Shown: piece after piece, positions 24,036-31,168 of the stretch | Numbering within the stretch: position 1 is the first letter of the stretch | Layout of the letters: each line of letters starts with the position of its first letter | DNA from: CAUZIR01 sp034421295 | Lineage (GTDB): Bacteria > Chloroflexota > Dehalococcoidia > Lucifugimonadales > UBA2962 | DNA length: 56,794 bases | NCBI GenBank assembly: GCA_034421295.1 | Contig: DAOUKM010000005.1 | Coordinates: forward strand, 1 to 56,794 | Reading direction: 5' to 3' | Notes under the pieces: model-generated | What the model was told of the DNA's origin: nothing | Database searches by the model: none | What the model saw: only the letters and a program-made list of their open reading frames with translations | Made by a program: the position numbers and the translations under genes

Positions 24036-24974
24036 CTAGCTGCCCAGGGTGGCTGCAAGCCGCTCCACTTCCCCCCGGAAGGGCATGGCGGCCTGGGCCC
24101 CTGGCCTGGTCACCGCAAGGGCGCCCGCGGCACATCCAAGCTGAACGGACTGGCGCAGGGTGCGTCCCTCGGCGAGCGACACCGCCAGCGCCCCGCCGAA
24201 GGCGTCGCCCGCCGCAACCGAGTCGACGACCTCGACCTGGGGCGCTGGCACGAGACCGGACTCGGCCCCCGTCGCATAGTAGGCTCCCATCTCCGCCATC
24301 TTGATCACCGCCGCCGGCACCCCGCGATCAAGTAGAATCCGGGCCGCAGCCTCAGCCGACTCCGGCCCGGCTACCTCGATCCCCGTAAGGAACTGCGCCT
24401 CGTTCTGGTTGGGCGTTATAACGTCCACCGAGCCGATCGCCCGGTCGATGTCAGGGCTCGGCGGCGCCGGATCCCAAAAGACCTGGACGCCTTCGCTGCG
24501 CGCTGCGCGCGCGGCGCCGAGCGATACATCGAACGGAAGCTCCAGCTGCAGCATCAGGGCGTCGGCCGATCTCAGGGCATCTGCTATCGCCGTCACCTCC
24601 GGCTCCCCGGCCATCAGGTTTGCGCCCCTCACCTGGACGATGTAGTTCTGGCGCTCTCCGTCAAGCAGGATCACCGCAACCCCTGAGGCCGCATCGGCCT
24701 GCTCAGCAACGGCCGACACGTCGATGCCCTCCGTCCGCAGGTCCTCGATGAGGCCGGGCCCGAAGGGGTCCCTGCCCACCCTGCCGACCATCTGAACCCT
24801 CGCCCCCATGCGCGCTGCGGCCACGGCCTGGTTGGCGCCCTTGCCGCCGGGCGTCGTGTAGAACAGGTCTCCTGTCACCGTCTCGCCGGGCAGCGGTATC
24901 CTGTCCGCCGTGGCGATCAGGTTGATGTTGATGCCGCCGAGCACCAGTATGTGTGCCGAGGATTGCTCCGGCAT
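24036..24974 (-). CDS. Ribokinase-like PfkB carbohydrate kinase
   Basis: This 312-residue PfkB sugar kinase has an N-terminal strand VLGGININLIA, the substrate region P-G-E-T-V-T, TTPGGKGANQAVAAARMGA, and the catalytic loop SVAAGDAFGGALAVSLAEG with the base Asp in G-D-A-F. The usual D-T-T-G-A-G-D reads D-S-V-A-A-G-D here, a mild deviation in the anion hole. It phosphorylates ribose or a related sugar or nucleoside with ATP. It lies 33 bases after the HAD phosphatase gene on the same strand, and the pair may act in opposite directions on a phosphosugar. Ribose specificity is not certain. Confidence 0.85.
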   Translation of the reverse strand: MPEQSSAHILVLGGININLIATADRIPLPGETVTGDLFYTTPGGKGANQAVAAARMGARVQMVGRVGRDPFGPGLIEDLRTEGIDVSAVAEQADAASGVAVILLDGERQNYIVQVRGANLMAGEPEVTAIADALRSADALMLQLELPFDVSLGAARAARSEGVQVFWDPAPPSPDIDRAIGSVDVITPNQNEAQFLTGIEVAGPESAEAAARILLDRGVPAAVIKMAEMGAYYATGAESGLVPAPQVEVVDSVAAGDAFGGALAVSLAEGRTLRQSVQLGCAAGALAVTRPGAQAAMPFRGEVERLAATLGS

Positions 24975-25007
24975 GGGCCAGCCGCCGTCAGGGGTCCCGG
25001 GAGGGCA

Positions 25008-25817
25008 TCACCCGATCAGGCCGTCCGACATCAGGTCTTCAAGTACCTGGGCCGGGCCCTGCTGCTCGACCGGGGGACAGATCATGTCGGCCGCCCGGGC
25101 CGCCGGCGCGACCGCTCCCTTAACCGCGACCCCGAGACCCGCCCATCTGAGCATGTGCACGTCGTTGTACCCGTTGCCGAATGCCAGCGTGTCCTCGCGC
25201 GCCACGCCCAGCCTGGCGCAGAGCGCCTCGAGGGCCCGGTGCTTGCCCCCGGCCGGGTGGAGTATCTCGCAGAAATATGGCAGCGAGCGCGTTACGTGAA
25301 GCTCCTCCCGGAACCGGCCTATAAGGTCCGACTCCAGGCGCTCGATGCGGTCCTCTTCCCCGACGACCACCAGGCGCGTCGGGCACATGTCAGCCACGCG
25401 CTCAAGGCATCCCACCTCGCGGACGCGGACATCCTGCCTGTCACCGTAGGCAGCGGACCAGTCGGTGAGATGGCTCACGTACACCTCCTCGCCGATGAAG
25501 GCCATCACGCCCCCGTCCCATCCGTTAAGGCTGTCGAGCGCGCGCATCGTCAGCCCTTCCGTCAGCGGGCGGTGCCAGAGCACGCGGCCCGTCCTGGGGT
25601 CGGCTAGGTGCGCTCCCTGGAACGACGCGATCGGGGCCTCGAGATCCAGCTCGCTCGTCGCCTCGACCGCCGAGCGGAACGAGCGGCCGGTCGCGATCGT
25701 GACCACGGCACCCAGATCGCGCACGCGGCCCAATGCCCGGGTGGTCCGTTCAGCGATCGGGTGCTCGGATCCCCTGATCGTTCCGTCTATGTCGAGCGCT
25801 ATCAGCTTGAATGTCAT
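25008..25817 (-). CDS. HAD-superfamily phosphatase, Cof type
   Basis: The protein has 269 residues. Motif I (L-D-I-D-G-T) supplies the nucleophilic Asp; motif II (T-I-A-T-G-R-S) and the C-terminal FGNGYNDVHMLRWAG complete the HAD active site. A large C2-type cap (about residues 85-190) places it in the Cof/YidA group, which hydrolyse sugar phosphates, flavin or PLP phosphates. The usual G-D-x-x-N-D motif reads G-N-G-Y-N-D, so the metal-binding Asp next to the last Gly is Asn. It is upstream of and probably co-transcribed with the ribokinase-like gene, and divergent from the small membrane peptide. Confidence 0.87.
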   Translation of the reverse strand: MTFKLIALDIDGTIRGSEHPIAERTTRALGRVRDLGAVVTIATGRSFRSAVEATSELDLEAPIASFQGAHLADPRTGRVLWHRPLTEGLTMRALDSLNGWDGGVMAFIGEEVYVSHLTDWSAAYGDRQDVRVREVGCLERVADMCPTRLVVVGEEDRIERLESDLIGRFREELHVTRSLPYFCEILHPAGGKHRALEALCARLGVAREDTLAFGNGYNDVHMLRWAGLGVAVKGAVAPAARAADMICPPVEQQGPAQVLEDLMSDGLIG

Positions 25818-25863
25818 GGAACACCGACCTCGGCCGTAAGCGGCGTTGGCCCGGCACCTTGCA

Positions 25864-25869
25864 TATAAT
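25864..25869 (+). promoter_or_regulatory. -10 box TATAAT before small ORF and hydroxylase gene
   Basis: TATAAT overlaps the first ATG of a short open frame. The expected transcription start is near 25876, just before ATG 25883. The transcript would run on into the hydroxylase gene at 25992. On the other strand the same bases read TTATAT and could serve the divergent HAD gene. Confidence 0.5.
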
Positions 25870-25870
25870 G

Positions 25871-25969
25871 ATGGCTCCCGCTATGAAGCTCAATCCTAGG
25901 CGGATCCTCTGGATGATCGTAATACCGGCGGTCGCGATAGTGCTGGTGATCGCCCTCAGGTCCGCATAG
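25871..25969 (+). CDS. Putative 32-residue (or 28-residue) single-helix membrane peptide
   Basis: This short frame encodes a basic head (K-L-N-P-R-R) followed by an unbroken hydrophobic helix ILWMIVIPAVAIVLVIAL and a short R-S-A end at TAG 25967-25969. It fits a one-pass small membrane protein with a cytosolic N-terminus. ATG 25883 would give 28 residues and lies at the right distance from a TATAAT box for a short-leader transcript; ATG 25871 gives 32. It ends 22 bases before the xanthine-dehydrogenase-like gene. No homologue is known to me. A chance frame is possible, but the charge and hydrophobicity pattern argues for coding. Confidence 0.5.
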   Translation: MAPAMKLNPRRILWMIVIPAVAIVLVIALRSA

Positions 25970-25991
25970 ATCACGCACCGAGGCCAGTAAC

Positions 25992-28286
25992 ATGACTTCC
26001 AAGAGCAACATCGTGCTGTCCACGAAGGAATACAAGGTGGTGGGCAAACGGCCGGTCAGACCGGACGGTACGGACAAGGTGACCGGGCGGGCCCGCTACG
26101 GGGCTGACGTCATGATGGGCGGGATGCTCCACGGGAAGATACTGCGCAGCCCTCATCCGCACGCCCTCGTACTGTCTATCGATACTTCCCGGGCCGAGGC
26201 GCACCCGGAGGTCAGGGCCGTGGCCGTAAGCTCCGATCTGGCCCCGGCCGAGAACCGGATACGGGCGGACGTCGACGGCATCCAGAGCAACTTCGGATAC
26301 CTGAGCAACAACGTGCTGGCGGGCGAGAAGGTCCTCTACGTGGGCCACCCGGTCGCAGCTCTCGCGGCCACCAGTCCGCACGCCGCGCAGGAGGCCCTCT
26401 CGCTGATCAGAGTGGAGTACGAGGTGCTCGATTCCGTCATGGACATCGACGCGGCCCTTGCGGACGGAGCGCCCGTCCTCCATGAGCGGCCCGTCACCCC
26501 GGTAGAGCGGGGCGGCGAGTTCGCCGGCACCAACATCGTTTCCCACACCCACTTCGCCCACGGCGACATCGAGGAGGGATTCGCCGCGGCCGACGTGATC
26601 ATCGAGCGCGAGTACCGCACCCAGACCGTGCACCAGGGCTACATCGAGCCCCAGAACGTGACCGCGATCTGGTCGGAGGACGGGCACCTTACGATCTGGT
26701 GCAGCAACCAGGGCCACTTCGGAGTAAGGCATGACGTCGCCGAGCTTACGGGCCTGTCCGTCTCGGATGTGACGGTCATACCCATGGAGATAGGGGGCGG
26801 ATTCGGCGGCAAGATAACGGCCCACCTGGAGCCTATCGCGGCGGTCCTCTCGCAAAAGACGGACAGGCCGGTGAAGATGACGCTGGATCGCACCGAGGTG
26901 CTGGAGGCGACCGGGCCGACCTGCGGGGGGATCGTTCGGGCCAGGGTGGGTGCGACCAGGGAGGGCAGGATCACGGCCGGCCACGTGTACCTGGCGTTCG
27001 AGGCGGGCGCGTACCCTGGCTCATTCGTTGAGAACGCCTGCAACACGGTCTTCGCCTCCTATGACATCGAGAACATCCTGATCGACGGCTACGACGTCGT
27101 CGACAACAAGCCCAAGACCGGCGCCTATCGCGCCCCGGGTACCCCGAACGCCGCTCTCGCGGCAGAGACCGCGATAGACGACCTTGCAAGGGAACTCGGG
27201 ATCGACCCTGTCGACCTGCGGCTGCTCAACGCCGCCCGCGAGGGCACTAGGCGCCCCGACGGGACCGTCTACCCGGCGATCGGCATGGTCGAGGTCGCAG
27301 AGGCGCTCAGGGACCACGACCACTACAGGTCGCCCCTGCCGTCGCCCTCAGAACCCCACCGAAGGGTCGGAAGGGGCTTTGCCATGGGATACAGCGGAAA
27401 CATCTCAGGAGAGGCGACGGTGCTCGCGAGCCTGGCGGCGGACGGGAAGGTAAAGCTCGTTACCGGATCGGTGGACATCGGCGGGACCCGGGCATCGATC
27501 GCCCAGCAGTTCGGAGAGGTCCTGGGCATAGGACTGGACGTGATAGACCCGATCGTCGCGGACACCGACACGGCGGGTTACACGGGACCGAGCGCGGGCA
27601 GCAGCGCCTCCCACAAGAGCGGCTGGGCGGCGCACGAGGCGGGCCTTGACGTGAGGCGCCAGCTTATCGACAGGGCCGCCCGGATATGGGGCGTTCCCGA
27701 GTCCGAGGTCGATTTTCAGGACGGTGCGGCCTTTCACAGGACGGACACCGAGCTAAGGATGTCGCTGCCGGAACTATCGGCGATGCTCAACTCCACCGGA
27801 GGTCCGATCACCGGCAGGGGCAACATACACCCCGGAGGCTGGGCGGGCTCTTTCACGGCGAACCTGGTGGACCTGGAGGTTGACGAGGAGACCGGCAAGA
27901 CGGAGATCCTCAGGTATACCGTCGTCCAGGACGCCGGCAAGGCCATCCACCCCAGCTACGTCGAGGGACAGATGCAGGGCGGTACGGTGCAGGGGGTCGG
28001 ATGGGCGCTCCACGAGGAGTACGTCTACGGTGACGACGGCAGGCTGCAGAACCCCTCCCTGCTGGACTACCGCATGCCCACGTCCTGGGATGTGCCGATG
28101 ATAGACACGGTGATAGTGGAGGTCCCGAACCCCGGCCATCCCTACGGGGCGAGGGGCGTCGGGGAGGCGTCTATAGTTCCTCCCCTGCCCGCCATCTCAA
28201 ACGCCATATTCGACGCGGTGGGCGTCAGGGTGCCTGTACTACCCATGTCACCCGGGAATATCGTTAAAGCACTGGACGAAGCCTAG
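25992..28286 (+). CDS. Xanthine dehydrogenase family molybdopterin-binding large subunit
   Basis: This 764-residue Mo-hydroxylase large subunit carries G-R-A-R-Y-G-A-D near the start, the first Mo-cofactor loop G-G-G-F-G-G-K, GAYRAPGTPNAALAAETAIDDLA in the middle, and G-A-R-G-V-G-E-A near residue 720 with the catalytic Glu. The active-site loop is not the A-Y-x-C-S-F-R of true CO dehydrogenase, so an aldehyde, purine or aromatic hydroxylase is more likely. Such enzymes need a 2Fe-2S subunit and usually an FAD subunit. Neither is adjacent, so the partners must be elsewhere or the protein works with unusual ones. Start ATG 25992 follows a GAGG-like site. Confidence 0.9.
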   Translation: MTSKSNIVLSTKEYKVVGKRPVRPDGTDKVTGRARYGADVMMGGMLHGKILRSPHPHALVLSIDTSRAEAHPEVRAVAVSSDLAPAENRIRADVDGIQSNFGYLSNNVLAGEKVLYVGHPVAALAATSPHAAQEALSLIRVEYEVLDSVMDIDAALADGAPVLHERPVTPVERGGEFAGTNIVSHTHFAHGDIEEGFAAADVIIEREYRTQTVHQGYIEPQNVTAIWSEDGHLTIWCSNQGHFGVRHDVAELTGLSVSDVTVIPMEIGGGFGGKITAHLEPIAAVLSQKTDRPVKMTLDRTEVLEATGPTCGGIVRARVGATREGRITAGHVYLAFEAGAYPGSFVENACNTVFASYDIENILIDGYDVVDNKPKTGAYRAPGTPNAALAAETAIDDLARELGIDPVDLRLLNAAREGTRRPDGTVYPAIGMVEVAEALRDHDHYRSPLPSPSEPHRRVGRGFAMGYSGNISGEATVLASLAADGKVKLVTGSVDIGGTRASIAQQFGEVLGIGLDVIDPIVADTDTAGYTGPSAGSSASHKSGWAAHEAGLDVRRQLIDRAARIWGVPESEVDFQDGAAFHRTDTELRMSLPELSAMLNSTGGPITGRGNIHPGGWAGSFTANLVDLEVDEETGKTEILRYTVVQDAGKAIHPSYVEGQMQGGTVQGVGWALHEEYVYGDDGRLQNPSLLDYRMPTSWDVPMIDTVIVEVPNPGHPYGARGVGEASIVPPLPAISNAIFDAVGVRVPVLPMSPGNIVKALDEA

Positions 28287-28305
28287 TGCCCGATCGATCT
28301 GAGCA

Positions 28306-28334
28306 AAGATAGTATTGGCTGTTAGCAATATCTT
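28306..28334 (+). promoter_or_regulatory. Imperfect hairpin abutting the groEL ribosome site
   Basis: AAGAT (28306-28310) pairs with ATCTT (28330-28334) and ATTG (28314-28317) with CAAT (28326-28329). A three-base bulge lies on one side and there is an eight-base loop. The ribosome site GGAGG follows at once (28335-28339). It is not the CIRCE operator. It may be a 5'UTR structure or an operator for heat-shock control. Confidence 0.4.
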
Positions 28335-28347
28335 GGAGGATTAGTGA

Positions 28348-30045
28348 ATGGCGGCGAAGCAGTTTCAATTCCGTGAGGATGCCCGCGAGCACCTTGTGAA
28401 GGGAATCGACACGCTTGCTAAGACGGTCGGTGTCACCCTGGGACCGGCGGGGCGAAACGTCGTCCTTGACCGGGGATTCGGCGCGCCCCGCGTCTACAGC
28501 GACGGGGTGTCGATCGCAAGGGAGATAGAGTTGCCCGACGCGTTCGAGAACATGGGGGCAAGGCTCCTCCAGGACGCGGCACGCAAGACCAATGACGTGG
28601 CGGGGGACGGCACGACCACCGCGACCGTACTGGCGCAGGCGATGGTCCACGAGGGCTTTCGGAACGTGGCCGCGGGCGCCGACCCCATGGCGATCAAGCG
28701 CGGGATGGACCGGGCGGTGACCGAGATCAAGAAGAGGCTGGACGAGGTGGCCACCCCCGTCAGGGGACGTGATCAGATCGCGCAGATAGCCACCCTGTCG
28801 GCGCATGAGGAGGAGATGGGATCGCTGCTCGCAGACGTCGTCGACGAGGTCGGCGAGGACGGGATCATCACCGTTGAGGAGGGAAAGGGCGTCGGCTACG
28901 AGGTCGAGCACGTGGAGGGTATGCGCGTGGACCGCGGCTACATCTCCCCTTACTTCGTCACGGACGCCGAGGGAATGCGGGCCGAGATCGCAAGTCCCTA
29001 CATACTCCTTACCACCGAGAAGATCTCGACCGCGGCGGAACTGATCCCCCTGCTGGAAAAGCTCACCCCGGTCAGCAAAAGCCTGGTCGTAATCGCAGAG
29101 GACGTGGACAAGGAGGCCCTTGCGACACTGGTGGTAAACAAGCTCAGGGGCAACCTTAACTGCCTTGCGGTAAAGGCCCCGGCGTTCGGGGACAGGCGAA
29201 AGGCCATACTCGAGGACCTTTCGATACTGTTCGGGGCCACGCTCATAAGCAAGGAGAGCGGCCGCGAGATCCAGTCGGCCACTGTTGAAGACCTGGGCCG
29301 CGCCCGCAGGGCGGTGGCGGTCAAGGAAGACACCACATTCGTCGAGGGCGCGGGCGATCCGGCGGCGATCAGGGGCCGGATCGAGCAGATAAAGAAGCAG
29401 GCCGAGGAGACCACCTCGGACTACGACCGCGAAAAGCTTCAGGAGCGCGCTGCCAAGCTAAGCGGCGGGGTCGCCGTGATCAACGTGGGCGCCTCTACCG
29501 AGGTCGAGCTCAAGGAACGCAAGCAGCGCATGGAGGATGCGCTCGCCGCGACCAGGGCGGCCAGCGAGGAGGGGATCGTCGCCGGCGGCGGCGCGACTCT
29601 GATCCGCCTGGCGGACGGCGTCCTGGGCTCGACGGACGCCACCGGGGACGAACTGACCGGCGTGAAGGTGGTCGCCCGGGCCGTGGAAAGGCCGGTCACG
29701 CTCATAGCGGACAATGCCGGGCTTTCCGGCGAGGTCATCCTGGCGGCCATCAAGGACGGCGAGGGGAACTACGGGTTCGATGCCGAGACCAACACCTTCG
29801 GAGACCTCATCGAGATGGGGATCGTGGACCCGGTCAAGGTCACCAAGACGGCCCTTGAGAACGGGGCCAGCGTCGCCTCCATGATCCTTACGACCGAGTC
29901 CCTGATCTCAGACCTGCCAGAGCCCAAGGCGCCGGCCCCTCCGGGGATGCCCGGGGGCATGCCGGGCGGGATGCCAGGGGGGATGCCGGGAGGCATGCCC
30001 GGTGGGATGCCGCCGGGGGCCGACATGGGCGGGATGGGCTTCTGA
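28348..30045 (+). CDS. groEL: Chaperonin GroEL
   Basis: This 565-residue 60-kDa chaperonin refolds proteins in an ATP-driven double ring. The ATP site N-D-V-A-G-D-G-T-T-T-A-T-V-L, the GVTLGPAGRNVVLD segment and the late EGIVAGGGATLIRLAD are intact. The C-terminus ends in an extended Gly-Gly-Met-Pro tail longer than the usual GGM repeat. Start ATG has GGAGG eight bases upstream. No groES is next to it, so this is either a stand-alone copy or groES is elsewhere. A small hairpin directly precedes the ribosome site. The gene after it is an ABC transporter 100 bases away. Confidence 0.96.
   Translation: MAAKQFQFREDAREHLVKGIDTLAKTVGVTLGPAGRNVVLDRGFGAPRVYSDGVSIAREIELPDAFENMGARLLQDAARKTNDVAGDGTTTATVLAQAMVHEGFRNVAAGADPMAIKRGMDRAVTEIKKRLDEVATPVRGRDQIAQIATLSAHEEEMGSLLADVVDEVGEDGIITVEEGKGVGYEVEHVEGMRVDRGYISPYFVTDAEGMRAEIASPYILLTTEKISTAAELIPLLEKLTPVSKSLVVIAEDVDKEALATLVVNKLRGNLNCLAVKAPAFGDRRKAILEDLSILFGATLISKESGREIQSATVEDLGRARRAVAVKEDTTFVEGAGDPAAIRGRIEQIKKQAEETTSDYDREKLQERAAKLSGGVAVINVGASTEVELKERKQRMEDALAATRAASEEGIVAGGGATLIRLADGVLGSTDATGDELTGVKVVARAVERPVTLIADNAGLSGEVILAAIKDGEGNYGFDAETNTFGDLIEMGIVDPVKVTKTALENGASVASMILTTESLISDLPEPKAPAPPGMPGGMPGGMPGGMPGGMPGGMPPGADMGGMGF
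29947..30018 (+). repeat. 12-bp tandem repeat in the groEL C-terminal tail
   Basis: Six 12-base units of the form ATGCC(N)GG(N)GG(N) encode M-P-G-G repeats, the last one M-P-P-G. The tail projects into the GroEL cavity in characterised chaperonins. The unit differs from the commoner G-G-M repeat by its proline. Confidence 0.9.
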
Positions 30046-30145
30046 GCGCCCAGGGCAGCGGCCTTCGCAGATCCACTTGCCCATCCGCCGAGGACGGGCC
30101 AACGGGACCCTGAGCCGCCGGCTTCCGGGGCACGGATGACAGGAC

Positions 30146-31168
30146 ATGGCCACTAGAAAGCGAACCGGCAAGGCCGACGACAAACCGACGATCGAGGTCG
30201 AGCACGCCACCAAGATATTCGGTAGCCGAAAGGCTGTCGACGACGTGTCCTTCCAGATAGGGCGCGGCGAGGTGGTGGGCTTCCTGGGGCCCAACGGCGC
30301 CGGGAAGACGACGACCATGCGGATGCTCGCCTCCTATTACACCCCGGACGCGGGCATCGTGCGGATCACGGGCATCGATACCCAGGATTCCGACATAGAG
30401 ACGCGTAAGCGAATCGGCTATCTCCCGGAGAACAACCCGCTCTACGGCGACCTCCTGGTGCACGAGTACCTGAACTTCGTCGCCGACCTGCGCGGCCTCT
30501 CGGCAGCAGAGCGCGGGCGGAACATAGATACCACGGTCGACGAGGTGGGCCTCAAGGAGGTCTACTACCTGCCGGTCAGCTTCCTTTCGAAGGGCTACCG
30601 CCAGCGCACGGGTCTGGCCGCCGCCATCCTCCACCGCCCGGAGATCCTGATCATGGACGAGCCCACCGAGGGCCTGGACCCCAACCAGCGCCTGTCCATG
30701 CGCGAGCTGATCCGCTCACTGGGATCGGAAAGAACCGTGCTCCTGAGCACGCACGTGCTCGGCGAGATCGAGGGCACCTGCGACCGGCTTCTGGTGATAG
30801 ACCGCGGAAAGCTCATCGCCGACGACCCGGTCGCATCCATTTCCCAACGCGTGCGCGGCACGTGGGCGATCGTCGTCGAGGTCCAGGGCCGGGACGTTCA
30901 GCGGCACCTTGAGCGGCTCCCTGAGCTCGCGGACCTCGAGCGCGAGGAGGACGTCGGGGAGCGAAAGCGCTTCAGCCTCTCGTTTACAGGGGAGGACGAC
31001 CCCAGGCCGGAGGTCTTCAGGCTGGCCAAGCGCCGCGACTGGGTGCTGTGGGAGCTGAGAGAATCGGAGGCCAAGCTGCAGGACGTGTTCCACGCCCTGA
31101 CCAAGGGCCGCGAAGAGGGCGGAGACGGCCCCGGCGGTGAGCGGGACGGAGCCTCTAAGGGCGAATGA
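30146..31168 (+). CDS. ABC transporter ATP-binding protein (GldA-like)
   Basis: The protein has 340 residues. The ATPase domain begins near residue 15 and carries Walker A G-P-N-G-A-G-K-T-T, the signature F-L-S-K-G-Y-R-Q-R, Walker B I-L-I-M-D-E-P-T-E-G-L-D and the switch His in STHVLGEIE. A C-terminal domain of about 110 residues resembles the regulatory tail of GldA/drug-type ATPases. The last residues are Gly- and charge-rich. Its stop overlaps the start of the permease gene by ATGA, so the ATPase, the permease/GldG fusion and the DUF4340 protein are translationally coupled. The substrate is unknown; no gliding genes are seen around it. Confidence 0.9.
   Translation: MATRKRTGKADDKPTIEVEHATKIFGSRKAVDDVSFQIGRGEVVGFLGPNGAGKTTTMRMLASYYTPDAGIVRITGIDTQDSDIETRKRIGYLPENNPLYGDLLVHEYLNFVADLRGLSAAERGRNIDTTVDEVGLKEVYYLPVSFLSKGYRQRTGLAAAILHRPEILIMDEPTEGLDPNQRLSMRELIRSLGSERTVLLSTHVLGEIEGTCDRLLVIDRGKLIADDPVASISQRVRGTWAIVVEVQGRDVQRHLERLPELADLEREEDVGERKRFSLSFTGEDDPRPEVFRLAKRRDWVLWELRESEAKLQDVFHALTKGREEGGDGPGGERDGASKGE

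Noticed and set aside
28287..28347. CIRCE operator upstream of groEL
   Set aside because: The region contains TTAGCA but not the TTAGCACTC-N9-GAGTGCTAA dyad; the hairpin present has different arms and spacing.
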